From positions 4,216,001 to 4,280,000 of the forward strand of contig OW818679.1 of assembly GCA_942493145.1 (NCBI GenBank): 64,000 nucleotides of DNA, read 5' to 3'. Below, one piece after another: positions 26,501 through 35,127 of the stretch. The position numbers and the translations under genes were made by a program. This DNA comes from ENR-C20 sp942493145 (GTDB lineage: Bacteria > Bacillota > Clostridia > Acetivibrionales > DTU013). Numbering within the stretch: position 1 is the first letter of the stretch; each line of letters opens with the position of its first letter. The notes beneath the pieces are model-generated. The model was not told the DNA's origin and ran no database searches. It saw only the letters and a list, made by a program, of their open reading frames with translations.

Positions 26501-28124
26501 TGTGGGACTTATTTCACCGCCACCCCACCATGATATTTATTCTATAGAGGATCTATCGGAATTGATCCACGACCTGAAAAATGCCAACCGCGCAGCAAGA
26601 ATCAGCGTCAAGCTGGTTTCCGAGGTCGGCGTAGGCACAATCGCGGCAGGTGTGGCAAAAGGAAGGGCAGACGTTATCCTCATCAGCGGTTATGATGGCG
26701 GAACAGGTGCCTCGCCAAGGACCAGCATTAAGCACGCCGGTCTCCCTTGGGAACTGGGTCTTGCAGAGACTCACCAGACACTGGTGATGAATGACCTCCG
26801 CAGCCGTGTAATCGTCGAGACCGATGGTAAGCTCATGACGGGCCGTGACGTTGTAATAGCGGCTTTGTTGGGAGCTGAGGAATACGGTTTTGCAACAGCT
26901 CCCCTTGTTACCCTGGGCTGCGTTATGATGAGGGTTTGTAACCTCGATACGTGTCCGGTAGGAGTAGCGACCCAAAATCCCGAACTCAGGGCGAAATTCT
27001 GCGGAAAGCCTGAATATGTAGTCAACTTCATGAAATATATAGCTCAGGAAATGCGCGAGATAATGGCACAACTCGGTTTCAGGACAATTGATGAAATGGT
27101 TGGGAGATCAGATATCCTTGAAATGAACGATGCCATAGGTCATTGGAAGACCAAAGGGCTTGATTTCTCTGCAATGCTGAGCAATCCTTTTATTACGGCA
27201 GATGCGACCCGTATCTGCACAATGTCGCAGGACCATGGCCTTGAGGGATCCCTGGATGTCAGAGAGTTACTGGATATTTGCAAGCCGGCATTGGAAGATG
27301 GCCATAAGGTCAGTGCAGAGCTTTCTGTAAAGAATACCGACCGTGTCATCGGAACCATCCTCGGAAGCGAAGTTACCGCAAAATACGGAGCTGAAGGTCT
27401 TCCTGAGGATACAATAACACTAAAGTTCAACGGTTCTGCCGGCCAAAGCTTCGGTGCCTTCGTTCCAAAAGGAGTCACACTGCTGCTGGAAGGCGACTCA
27501 AATGACTATATTGGAAAAGGCTTGTCAGGCGGCAAGATTGCTGTTTATCCTCCAAGGAACGCTATATTTGTTCCAGAAGAAAACATTATCGTAGGGAATG
27601 TTGCATTCTATGGTGCAACCAGCGGCGAGGCATATATTCGCGGTGTAGCAGGTGAACGTTTCTGTGTCAGGAACAGTGGTATAAATGCTGTCGTAGAGGC
27701 AGTAGGCGATCATGGCTGCGAATACATGACAGGCGGTCAGGTTGTTGTTCTCGGTTCCACCGGTCGCAACTTTGCTGCCGGTATGTCAGGAGGCTTAGCC
27801 TACATTTATGATGACAAGGGTACCTTTAAAGCTAACTGCAATCTGGAAATGGTCGATCTTGAAAAGATCAGCCCGGTAGACAGTACCGAACTTAAAAGCC
27901 TGATTGAAAATCATCTGGCGCTTACAGGAAGTACTGTAGCTGCTAAAATACTGGAGGCATGGGAAGGCAACCTGTTCAAGTTCATTAAGGTCATCCCCAA
28001 GGATTATAAACGTATGCAGCAGGCCATCCGGCGAGTCCGCAACACAGGTCTCACAGGTGAAGAAGCTCTGCTTGCGGCATTTGAGGAAAACAACCGCGAA
28101 CTTGCACGAGCAGGTGTCCATTAA
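23520..28124 (+). CDS. gltB: Glutamate synthase (NADPH) large subunit
   Basis: GltB makes glutamate from glutamine and 2-oxoglutarate together with GltD. This 1534-residue protein has the full plan: an N-terminal amidotransferase whose catalytic Cys is Cys22 after a short propeptide (HDACGIGIV); a central linking domain; an FMN-binding synthase domain with GAMSYGSISKEAHEALAIAMNRLGG and SGYDGGTGASP; the 3Fe-4S cysteines in CVMMRVCNLDTCPVGVA; and the C-terminal beta-helix of repeated Gly-rich strands (GDHGCEYMTGGQVVVLGSTGRNFAAGMSGG). The start at 23520 follows AGGAAGG. The frame continues upstream, but a start at 23421 would put 33 residues before the propeptide. gltD follows 69 bases downstream. 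Confidence 0.96.
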   Translation: MKHFGLPEKQGLYDPQYEHDACGIGIVVNIKGKKSHDIVRQALTALINLTHRGGNGSEAATGDGAGILLQVPDAFLREACPKLGIELPSAGDYGVGMMFLPNGADSRKICEERFEDIVKEEGQVFLGWRSVPTDPSSLGKTAKACMPFIRQVFIGKGPGVATEDCSDLAFERKLYVIRKRAENELCYDEKSGRHSCYFASLSSRTIVYKGMLLSEQVGDFYQDLSDPTLVSALAMVHSRFSTNTFPSWERAHPNRYIIHNGEINTIRGNENWMYARQSKLNAEVFGDDMQKLFPIINSDGSDSAKFDNSLEFLTLSGMPLPRAVMMMIPEPWSKNETMSPKKRAYYEYLGCLMEPWDGPAAIGFTDGRVIGAVLDRNGLRPSRYYVTNDDLLVLASEVGVLDIPSENVVCKERLHPGKMLLVDTEEGRIISDEELKEKYSSEYPYEKWLRENMVNLKDLPHAETVKKPAEISLIKQQRAFGYTYEDLKHTIQPMAYEGVDPVGAMGIDTPLAVLSEKPQLLYNYFKQLFAQVTNPPIDAIREEIVTGNETYMGSSGNPLKQLPENCRQIKLDTPIITDEELESLKNVNIPGFKSAVIHILYKIADGVDGLERAISNMCIAADRAFESGRNILILSDRGVDGQHAAIPSLLAVSALHHHTIKNHRRTQISIVLESAEPREVHHFACLLGYGASAINPYLVFETIDDMASIGLLGEVPSNLGIKKYIKCVTKGVVKILSKMGISTIKSYRGAQIFEAVGIGQEVIDKYFRWTPSRIGGIGLAEIAEEIRLRHQNAFDERLEDEVELEAGGSNQWRKDGEYHMYNPETIFKLQQSVRNNDYGLFKEYTSLLGSETQQLSTLRGLMKFKPGTPVPVDEVEPVESICKRFKTGAMSYGSISKEAHEALAIAMNRLGGKSNTGEGGEDPARFIRDENGDSRSSAIKQVASGRFGVTSHYLVNAQELQIKMAQGAKPGEGGQLPGRKVYPWVARTRHSTPGVGLISPPPHHDIYSIEDLSELIHDLKNANRAARISVKLVSEVGVGTIAAGVAKGRADVILISGYDGGTGASPRTSIKHAGLPWELGLAETHQTLVMNDLRSRVIVETDGKLMTGRDVVIAALLGAEEYGFATAPLVTLGCVMMRVCNLDTCPVGVATQNPELRAKFCGKPEYVVNFMKYIAQEMREIMAQLGFRTIDEMVGRSDILEMNDAIGHWKTKGLDFSAMLSNPFITADATRICTMSQDHGLEGSLDVRELLDICKPALEDGHKVSAELSVKNTDRVIGTILGSEVTAKYGAEGLPEDTITLKFNGSAGQSFGAFVPKGVTLLLEGDSNDYIGKGLSGGKIAVYPPRNAIFVPEENIIVGNVAFYGATSGEAYIRGVAGERFCVRNSGINAVVEAVGDHGCEYMTGGQVVVLGSTGRNFAAGMSGGLAYIYDDKGTFKANCNLEMVDLEKISPVDSTELKSLIENHLALTGSTVAAKILEAWEGNLFKFIKVIPKDYKRMQQAIRRVRNTGLTGEEALLAAFEENNRELARAGVH

Positions 28125-28193
28125 CCAAACCGGACTCTGATTTAGTAATTACAAGACACTGGAGTAAGTTGATTTATTTTTGGAGGTAGTATA

Positions 28194-29678
28194 ATGGGAA
28201 AAGCAACAGGATTTATGGAATATACACGAAAATTGCCGGGCGACCGGACGCCTCTCGAAAGGATAATGGACTGGAACGAGTTCCATTTCAAATTGCCTGA
28301 GGCGGAGCAAAGACAACAGGGCGCAAGATGTATGGATTGTGGCGTCCCTTTCTGCCACTCCGGCGTTCAGAAAGGTCCTGTTACGATCGGTTGCCCATTA
28401 AGCAATCTGATACCTGAATGGAACGACCTCATATACAAGGGAAAATGGAAGGAAGCTGTACACAGACTCCTCAAGACCAACAACTTTCCGGAATTCACAG
28501 GGAGGGTTTGCCCCGCCCCCTGTGAAGGCGCTTGTACGGTTGGTATAAATGACCCGCAGATCACGATAAAGAATAATGAGTGCACAATTATAGACAGGGC
28601 CTTCGAGGAAGGCTGGATCACGCCGCAACCTCCCAAATTCCGGACAGGAAAAAAGGTTGCTGTGGTAGGATCAGGCCCTGCTGGTCTCGCTGCTGCTGCC
28701 CAGCTAAATAGGGCAGGCCACTGGGTTACCGTATTCGAACGGTCAGACAGGGTGGGCGGCCTTCTTATGTATGGCATTCCCAATATGAAGCTTGATAAAA
28801 AGGTTGTCCTGCGCAGAATTGAATTGATGTCCGAAGAAGGCATAAGCTTCGTTACAAATACCGAAGTCGGCAGGGACATCTCCTCAGATCAGCTCCTCAG
28901 GGATTTTGATGCCGTCATTATGTGCGGAGGTGCAACAAAACCAAGAGATCTTGTCGTAGAAGGCAGGGATCTCGATGGAATATACTTTGCAGTTGACTTC
29001 CTTCACAAGAATACAAAGAGCCTGCTGGACTCAAACCTGAAAAATGATAAATTCATATCCGCCAGTGGTAAGGATGTTGTGGTCATAGGTGGGGGAGATA
29101 CCGGAACGGACTGTGTCGGCACTGCAATAAGGCATGGCTGCAGGAGCGTAGTACAGTTCGAGATAATGCCTCCAAGCCCGGATAAACGTGATCCCGGTGA
29201 ACCCTGGCCTGTCTATCCCAGGCTGTACAAGGTGGATTACGGCCAGGAGGAGGCAATGGAAGTCTTCGGTAGTGATCCAAGGGAATTTCTCATCACCACG
29301 AAGAAATTCGTCGGCGACGGAGAAGGGAACATAAAGGAGATTCATACGATAAAGGTAGAATGGAAAAAGGATGCTTCAGGAAGGACCATACCCGTTGAAA
29401 TTCCAGGGACAGAAAAGATCTGGCATTCACAGCTCGTATTACTTGCAATGGGCTTCCTTGGACCGGACGATCTGCTCCCTGACCAGCTGGGTGTCAAAAG
29501 AGATGCGCGTTCCAATGTGACAGCCGATTATGGTAAATATAAAACAAGTATGGAAAAGGTTTTTGCAGCCGGAGATATACGCAGGGGCCAAAGCCTTGTT
29601 GTATGGGCAATTAATGAAGGCCGCGGTGCGGCAAGGGAATGCGACAAGTTCCTTATGGGCTCTACAACGTTGCCGTAA
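28194..29678 (+). CDS. gltD: Glutamate synthase small subunit
   Basis: GltD passes electrons from NADPH through FAD and 4Fe-4S clusters to GltB. The 494-residue protein has N-terminal cluster cysteines (CMDCGVPFCHSG and CPAPCEGACTVG), an FAD Rossmann motif VAVVGSGPAGLAAAAQL (about 150-166), the NADPH motif VVVIGGGDTGTDCVGTA (about 288-304), and a closing FAD-binding VFAAGDIRRGQSLVVWAINEG. GGAGG precedes the ATG. The length is normal for the beta subunit. It is the second gene of the gltBD operon. Its stop codon lies inside a 22-base direct duplication, and a strong hairpin follows. Confidence 0.96.
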   Translation: MGKATGFMEYTRKLPGDRTPLERIMDWNEFHFKLPEAEQRQQGARCMDCGVPFCHSGVQKGPVTIGCPLSNLIPEWNDLIYKGKWKEAVHRLLKTNNFPEFTGRVCPAPCEGACTVGINDPQITIKNNECTIIDRAFEEGWITPQPPKFRTGKKVAVVGSGPAGLAAAAQLNRAGHWVTVFERSDRVGGLLMYGIPNMKLDKKVVLRRIELMSEEGISFVTNTEVGRDISSDQLLRDFDAVIMCGGATKPRDLVVEGRDLDGIYFAVDFLHKNTKSLLDSNLKNDKFISASGKDVVVIGGGDTGTDCVGTAIRHGCRSVVQFEIMPPSPDKRDPGEPWPVYPRLYKVDYGQEEAMEVFGSDPREFLITTKKFVGDGEGNIKEIHTIKVEWKKDASGRTIPVEIPGTEKIWHSQLVLLAMGFLGPDDLLPDQLGVKRDARSNVTADYGKYKTSMEKVFAAGDIRRGQSLVVWAINEGRGAARECDKFLMGSTTLP

Positions 29679-29701
29679 TGCAGGAACAACGTTGCCGTAA
29701 T
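29664..29701. repeat. Direct duplication spanning the gltD stop codon
   Basis: ACAACGTTGCCGTAAT occurs at 29664-29679 and again at 29686-29701, a 22-base period. The first copy holds the last codons and stop of gltD and the second lies outside the gene. It looks like a recent slippage duplication. Confidence 0.75.
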
Positions 29702-29702
29702 A

Positions 29703-29754
29703 CAGAAGGGGCAGGCAGGTAAAAGCTTCGATTTATACCTGTCTGCCCCTTCTG
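29703..29754. terminator. Long hairpin between convergent gltD and chemoreceptor gene
   Basis: A 19-bp stem with one G-U pair (29703-29721 with 29736-29754, loop 14) sits between the two converging stop codons. It has no strong U-tract on either side but its stability suggests a bidirectional terminator. Confidence 0.7.
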
Positions 29755-29761
29755 TCGCACT

Positions 29762-31231
29762 TCAGCTGTCAGCCAGTTTGACGTCTATGCCGAAAACGCC
29801 CAAAATTGCTCCGTCTCTACCTTTGATTGGTACGGAATATGTTATGCATGGGTTTTTGGTTATGGCAGATATATAGACAGGTGATATGTACTCTTCCCCT
29901 TCAATGCTCCTTTTGAACCATTCTCTTACCGATGCATTTGCAATTCCCGCTTCAGGTATTGAGCATATGAATCTGCCTTTTTTATCGTTAGTCCATGCTG
30001 CTTCCAGGAATTTTTCCTTCCTGAGCAATTCTGACAACACATTCCCGTGGTTACTATTATCCATGTCAGCAAGAAGCATTCCGAGCCTTACAGCTTCTTT
30101 CCTGGCAGAGTCAACAGCTGAATTGACTGACTCTCCATTTATCCCTGCACAAATGTCCTGCTTTTTTATCTGCCCCGCATCCGCCAGCCTGAGTATATCA
30201 CCGGATGCCTTACTGAGCCGTCCGCCAAGCTGGGCTATATCCTGTATATTATGCTTCTGCTTGTGTACCGACGAATAAACCTCTTCAACCCTTTTGGATG
30301 TCTCAGTTATATTCGTTTCAACTTCACCTATCATGTTCTTGATATTGCAGGTGATACTCTCTTCATTTTTTGTTATTTTGTGAATATCCCCTGCCATATT
30401 ATTAATCTTTTCAATATAGCCGTCTATACCTCCAAGACTTTTTTCAATTATAGAAGCAAGCCCTACTCCCTTCTCGACTCTTTTGGAATTTTCCCCAACC
30501 ACACTGAAAACAGCATTCATCTCTTTATTAATGTTTCCTGTGAGATCAGCAATTGTTTTCACCGCATTTCCCGTATCCAACGAAAGCTTTTGAATTTCTG
30601 CAGCTACTATGGCAAAGCCCCGACCTGCATCTCCCGCCCTGGCTGCCTCAATTGAAGCGTTTAGTGAGAGAAGCCGGGTTTGGGCCGACACTGCATTTAT
30701 CGTCTTAAGAATATCCACAATTTCTTCAGAGGTGTGACTCAAGCGCTCCATATATTCTTTGGTAAGATCGGCAGTCGCCCGTATTTGCTGTATGGCCTCA
30801 ACAATTTCCATTATCTCTGCAAGGCTTTCTTTAATTTCTTTACCAGATACCTTTCCTGCCTCTTCCATTTTGGAAGAAGACTCCCTTACGAGCTTCTGCA
30901 GTACAAGCATGCTTTTTATAAGCTCTATGACCTGTGAGATGCTCCTGTTTACCTCCTCATTCATTTCAGCCATCTCACCTGCTTCAGCATACAGCTGTTG
31001 TGTGAAAGCATTGTTTTCGTCCAGTGTGATATAGAGCTGTTCCGACACAGATGAAACCTGGATGGAAGCCACTTGGACCTCCGTATTAAATTTTGACATA
31101 TCCTCATCCTGTATGCCTATTTGTTGATTAAGCATGGTTCTGTCTTTTTTGCTATTAATCAATAAAATTAATAGAATGACTGCCGAAGCTGTCATTATTA
31201 CAGAAATCAATCCAAAAACTTGAGTAATCAT
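29762..31231 (-). CDS. Methyl-accepting chemotaxis-like protein with C-terminal Cache-type domain
   Basis: This 489-residue protein has one N-terminal membrane segment (residues 5-25, VFGLISVIMTASAVILLILLI). A long coiled coil leads into a receptor signalling hairpin whose tip carries the conserved pattern SAQTRLLSLNASIEAARAGDAGRGFAIVAAEIQKLS (about 182-217). There is no HAMP domain. After the signalling region, the last 120 residues look like a Cache/PDC-type sensor (EAAWTNDKKGRFICSIPE...EEYISPVYISAITKNPCITYSVPIKGRDGAILGVFGIDVKL). In normal receptors that domain is extracellular and N-terminal, but here it would be cytoplasmic. The signal and the CheA partner are unknown. No che gene is in the window. 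Confidence 0.83.
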   Translation of the reverse strand: MITQVFGLISVIMTASAVILLILLINSKKDRTMLNQQIGIQDEDMSKFNTEVQVASIQVSSVSEQLYITLDENNAFTQQLYAEAGEMAEMNEEVNRSISQVIELIKSMLVLQKLVRESSSKMEEAGKVSGKEIKESLAEIMEIVEAIQQIRATADLTKEYMERLSHTSEEIVDILKTINAVSAQTRLLSLNASIEAARAGDAGRGFAIVAAEIQKLSLDTGNAVKTIADLTGNINKEMNAVFSVVGENSKRVEKGVGLASIIEKSLGGIDGYIEKINNMAGDIHKITKNEESITCNIKNMIGEVETNITETSKRVEEVYSSVHKQKHNIQDIAQLGGRLSKASGDILRLADAGQIKKQDICAGINGESVNSAVDSARKEAVRLGMLLADMDNSNHGNVLSELLRKEKFLEAAWTNDKKGRFICSIPEAGIANASVREWFKRSIEGEEYISPVYISAITKNPCITYSVPIKGRDGAILGVFGIDVKLADS

Positions 31232-31276
31232 GTTATGCCCCCCTTTTATAATGCCACCTGCATAATGCCACCAAAT

Positions 31277-31318
31277 AAAAAAAGCCCAATAGAGGGTAAT
31301 GTCTACCCCTAATGGACT
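31277..31318 (-). terminator. Terminator after the diguanylate cyclase gene
   Basis: On the minus strand an imperfect 15-16 bp stem (31304-31318 with 31283-31298) is followed by seven U residues (31277-31283). It lies about 200 bases past the diguanylate cyclase stop and just upstream of the chemoreceptor gene. Apart from the 33-base repeat, the rest of 31232-31524 shows no feature. Confidence 0.75.
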
Positions 31319-31486
31319 TCATGGTCCTGGTCACTTCACGAATGACTTCGCTGATGACATATATGCTTGTTGACTTATCAGTTTATTGTACTTAGCTGTT
31401 TATTGTACTTTGATAAAATATATTTTAACATAAAGAGCTCCGTAAATCAAGCCGTACTGGCCTGTTGCAGCTACTCCCTCCGTCTG

Positions 31487-31552
31487 TTGTTTCATATTTG
31501 TGTAACATCAGCTTTTTTATTGTTTCATATTTGTATGACATCAGCTTTTCTG
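31487..31552. repeat. 33-base tandem duplication at the end of the diguanylate cyclase gene
   Basis: A unit beginning TTGTTTCATATTTGT at 31487 repeats at 31520 with a few differences. The gene's stop codon is in the right-hand copy. The extra copy suggests the 3' end was duplicated and the reading frame now ends at the first stop. Confidence 0.7.
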
Positions 31553-34176
31553 TTATTTTCCTTAGCCTTGTACATGGCATTGTCCGCTTCTTCAAGCAAC
31601 TCCTCCATACTTTTATCATATTCTGCAGTATACTCGGCAAAGCCGCAGCTTGCCTTAATATCATATGGTTTTTTCCTTTCCTGGTTAAACAGGCTTACAT
31701 TTAGATGTATCCTCTGACAGGTTTCCTTAGCCTTTGCCAGTCCCGTATTGTGAAAGACGATCATAAATTCGTCCCCTCCAAGCCGGCAGGCTATATCACT
31801 CCCTCTGATGTTATTCAGAAGTAGTCCTGCAAAGCTCTTCAGAAGCTCATCGCCCTCCTTGTGCCCATAATTGTCATTAACATGCTTCATATTGTCTACG
31901 TCGATATAACACACTGTCAGAGCTGTCCCGCTTCTGTCGACTTCAGCCATCATCCTTTTCAGGTTGTCATATGCTGCCCTCCTGTTCGGTATACCGGTGA
32001 GAGCATCTGTCATTGCCAGGTTCCTTTCCCTCTCCTCTCCTTCTTTTCTTATTCTTACATTCTTGTTGAGGAGTATTACAATTATAAATAGGGTTATGAT
32101 TATTAATAGAGAAAAGCCATATATGATCTTCATTATTTCTTTCTTGTTCTCATTAAAAAAATCTGTAAAGGTATATGGCAGATTTACAATCGTCGCTCCA
32201 TCCGGTATATCTGACATTTCCAGACCGAATCTCTCCATTACATTGTAATCAAACATGACTTTGTTGGGACTATTGCTCTCCACCGGTATGTTTTTGGGAT
32301 TTTCACCATCAAGTATCCTGAACGCCATAGCCCCGGCTCTTAACCCCTGCTCATAGCCACTTGTGATTATTCCCCCCAGGAGACCGTTTCCCAGATAGAA
32401 GTCCCACACTCCAAATACAGGCACCTTTGAATAGGATGAAATTGTTTTAATGGTTTCATTGTAAGAAAAAAGGTTGTAGGATTTGTCCCTGCTATATGAT
32501 AAAAGAAGAATAATGGTCCCCTCTTCGAAAGTTTCCAGTTGTTTGATCAAATCAGTCATATTTATATCTTGAAGCAGCCTGAAAAAAGGCATTTTACTCT
32601 TATATTTGTTCAAAACTTCGAAATTATTCTTTTTAACAGCTTCTCCTGTCGGGGTGGTATCGTTGATAACCACCAGTCTCTCTGTCCCGGGATAGAGGGA
32701 TAATGCCAATTCTATTGTTCCCTCTATGTCAATAGCCTCAAGCACACCTGTTGCATGTGACCTTGGATCGATGAAATCGATACGGTTAACACCACAGAAT
32801 ACTATGGATGTATCTTTGAATAAATTTCTGCTGTATCTGTTGATAAAGTCGTAAGCTTCCTCATCGGTAGTGATTATCAAATCAAAACTGCTGTTTAGGT
32901 ATTTATTCCTGAGAAAATCATCTGATTTCTGTATGCTTATTGGGTCAGAATTTCTGTTTGCATCTATATATTCATAGAATATATCAAGCGTGTTGATCTT
33001 TTCACTTAATGCCTCCTTTATTCCGTTTTCTATGTCGTCCGTCCACTTAAGCCCTTTATTGTACGAGTTTATTATCAAAACCTTTTTTTTAGCTTCGTGA
33101 GGCAGGTTTATAATTTTACTGTTTACAGGCAACTGTTCAATGTTTATTCCCAGAGTTCGCAGTTGTGCAAAATCAAAAGCATACTCACTGATTTTTACTT
33201 CATTCACTGATATGTCCTTTGGAGCGGTCCCATTCAGAATCCTTACAGCCATTTCAGCAGCCTTTTCGCCCTGATGGTACCCACTTGAAAACTTCCCTCC
33301 CACAATACCGTTGCCTAGATAAAAGTCCCATATGCTATATACCGGCAGGTTCGAACTCTCTGAAATTACTGTAGCCGCTTCATAATAATCAAGATGCCGG
33401 CCAGTGGCTTCCTTATTGTAGATTAACAGCAGTACAATTCCATCCGGTGGCAAACTTTTTAGCTGTTTGGATATATCAAACAGATCCCTGCCAGTCAACG
33501 CCACAAACTGAAGTTTCCCCTGGTAGTCGGGAATGATTTTGTCAAATTCCTCCTTTATATACTGTCCGGCAGCCGTATTATCATTGAGATAGTAGACCTT
33601 TTTTATATCAGGTTGAAGCTTTAGGGCTATGTCAATGGTATCGCTTATTTCATATCCTCGTATAATTCCTGTATAAAGGTCATGCCCCTGGAGCATCGAT
33701 TCTTTATAATCGTTGACGCCACAGAAAACTACCGGTATGTCCGGGAAAAGATTGTCACCATATTTCAGAAGAAACTGGAAAGCCGCATCATCAGAGGCTA
33801 TTATCAAATCAAATTTATTCGATTTGAATTTATACTTATATGATTCATAAAGGATTTCAAGATAGTTTTCATCTGATACTCTCTGCGTATCAAGATATTC
33901 CGTTTGAAACTCGATTTTAAAGTTGTGGCTTACCAAGCCGGAGTTTATTCCATCAAGGATATCATCACTCCATTTGAAGCCTTCATGATACGAGTTAAGG
34001 CATAATACCCTCCTGGTAGGCGCATCTAACCTTTTGGGATGTGATACATCTTTATTTGGAGGCTGAGCAGTAACTGGCGACTGAGTCTCAGCATGTACAA
34101 CTGAAAAGGAGAATAGATATGTAAACAATATTGAAATAGCTATACATAATATAAGTCCTTTATAAAATTTGCACAT
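31525..34176 (-). CDS. Diguanylate cyclase with duplicated periplasmic-binding sensor
   Basis: This 883-residue membrane protein has a signal-anchor at the N-terminus (about 6-29) and then two tandem copies of an ABC_sub_bind-like sensor. The first is at about 55-340, beginning RRVLCLNSYHEGFKWSDDI; the second at about 365-645, beginning KKVLIINSYNKGLKWTDDI. Each ends in an equivalent YHQGEKAAEMAVRILNG or YEQGLRAGAMAFRILDG stretch. A membrane segment (IIYGFSLLIIITLFIIVILL, about 680) leads to a GGDEF domain with an intact active site (RLGGDEFMIVF) and inhibitory I-site (RGSD five residues before it). It should make cyclic di-GMP in response to an outside ligand. The start at 34176 follows AGGAGAGG. 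It is a single gene. Confidence 0.88.
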   Translation of the reverse strand: MCKFYKGLILCIAISILFTYLFSFSVVHAETQSPVTAQPPNKDVSHPKRLDAPTRRVLCLNSYHEGFKWSDDILDGINSGLVSHNFKIEFQTEYLDTQRVSDENYLEILYESYKYKFKSNKFDLIIASDDAAFQFLLKYGDNLFPDIPVVFCGVNDYKESMLQGHDLYTGIIRGYEISDTIDIALKLQPDIKKVYYLNDNTAAGQYIKEEFDKIIPDYQGKLQFVALTGRDLFDISKQLKSLPPDGIVLLLIYNKEATGRHLDYYEAATVISESSNLPVYSIWDFYLGNGIVGGKFSSGYHQGEKAAEMAVRILNGTAPKDISVNEVKISEYAFDFAQLRTLGINIEQLPVNSKIINLPHEAKKKVLIINSYNKGLKWTDDIENGIKEALSEKINTLDIFYEYIDANRNSDPISIQKSDDFLRNKYLNSSFDLIITTDEEAYDFINRYSRNLFKDTSIVFCGVNRIDFIDPRSHATGVLEAIDIEGTIELALSLYPGTERLVVINDTTPTGEAVKKNNFEVLNKYKSKMPFFRLLQDINMTDLIKQLETFEEGTIILLLSYSRDKSYNLFSYNETIKTISSYSKVPVFGVWDFYLGNGLLGGIITSGYEQGLRAGAMAFRILDGENPKNIPVESNSPNKVMFDYNVMERFGLEMSDIPDGATIVNLPYTFTDFFNENKKEIMKIIYGFSLLIIITLFIIVILLNKNVRIRKEGEERERNLAMTDALTGIPNRRAAYDNLKRMMAEVDRSGTALTVCYIDVDNMKHVNDNYGHKEGDELLKSFAGLLLNNIRGSDIACRLGGDEFMIVFHNTGLAKAKETCQRIHLNVSLFNQERKKPYDIKASCGFAEYTAEYDKSMEELLEEADNAMYKAKENNRKADVIQI

Positions 34177-34314
34177 GGCAGAGACCTCTCCTGAATATTG
34201 TCGTGCTGTTTCCTGCAATTATATTGATTTTTATCATACTATTCTATACCATCATTTAAACACAATTACTCAAAAATGATGTCAAACCCTTCTGTAATAT
34301 TTACTGTGGGGGGG

Positions 34315-34361
34315 AAAAAATGGAACTGTCAGGAGATCTTATTACTCTACCGACAATTCCA
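34315..34361 (-). terminator. Terminator after the zinc-ribbon gene
   Basis: On the minus strand TGGAATTGTC (34352-34361) pairs with GACAGTTCCA (34321-34330, one mismatched position) across a 21-base loop, followed by six U residues (34315-34320). It follows the zinc-ribbon protein stop at 34402. Confidence 0.65.
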
Positions 34362-34401
34362 CATTTTTGATCCAGTTGATATGTTTTTTTGGTGTTTCTT
34401 A

Positions 34402-35127
34402 TTATTGTTGGAATCCACCGTAGTCGAAGTTGCTCATCATGCTTCCGAAGATTGCTGCCATGGAACCATAAAACACAATACCCAATACGATACTGATAAC
34501 TGCCAGTATGAGAACCGCACGTGCAAAATTCTTCCTATTGAGGTTTGTTTTGCTTCCAAACGCCCACACAAATGTCATTACTATACCCAATATCGGCACT
34601 GCCATGACTATAAACATCAGCAAAAACCACCACACGGACAGAGGTTTTCTCAATTCGTCCTGAGACGGACCATTGCTCTGTACATAGCCAGGGTTTTGAT
34701 ATTGCTGGTTATAATTCTGCTGATTCATCTGAGGGTTGTTAAAATTGGGTGGCGGTGGAGGTGGCTGTTGCTGCCAGTTGTTATTTGGTTGGTTGAAATT
34801 CTGTTGTGGATTTACCCTTTGCTGAGGAATTGGGGGAGGTAAAGGTTGTCTTTGCTGAGGATTCACCTGGGGATTATTGCCGTTTTGCTGTCCAAAATTG
34901 TTTTGCGGTGATTGCGGTGCCGTCGGCGCTGGTTGCGCTGCCGGTTGTGACGGAGCTGCAGTGGCCTCCGGGACAAAATTGCCGGTCGGTGTTTCCTTTT
35001 GTGCAGAAATCACTTCCGAACTCCCTGCCTGAGAATCTGCTGCCGCGCCTTCTCCCTGTTTTGCTCCGCATATCTCGCAAAACACGGAATCATCGCTTAT
35101 CTGATTGCCACATTTCTCACAATACAT
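34402..35127 (-). CDS. Zinc-ribbon membrane protein with Pro/Gln/Asn-rich linker
   Basis: This 241-residue protein starts with a short zinc ribbon (CEKCGNQISDDSVFCEICG, Cys3, 6, 17, 20). A low-complexity linker of about 120 residues rich in Pro, Gln and Asn follows (for example NPQQRQPLPPPIPQQ). It ends with two membrane segments (about 166-192 SVWWFLLMFIVMAVPILGIVMTFVW and 204-228 AVLILAVISIVLGIVFYGSM). Such zinc-ribbon plus membrane proteins are common in Firmicutes and are not assigned a clear function. The linker should be disordered. It is a single gene ended by its own terminator. Confidence 0.75.
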   Translation of the reverse strand: MYCEKCGNQISDDSVFCEICGAKQGEGAAADSQAGSSEVISAQKETPTGNFVPEATAAPSQPAAQPAPTAPQSPQNNFGQQNGNNPQVNPQQRQPLPPPIPQQRVNPQQNFNQPNNNWQQQPPPPPPNFNNPQMNQQNYNQQYQNPGYVQSNGPSQDELRKPLSVWWFLLMFIVMAVPILGIVMTFVWAFGSKTNLNRKNFARAVLILAVISIVLGIVFYGSMAAIFGSMMSNFDYGGFQQ

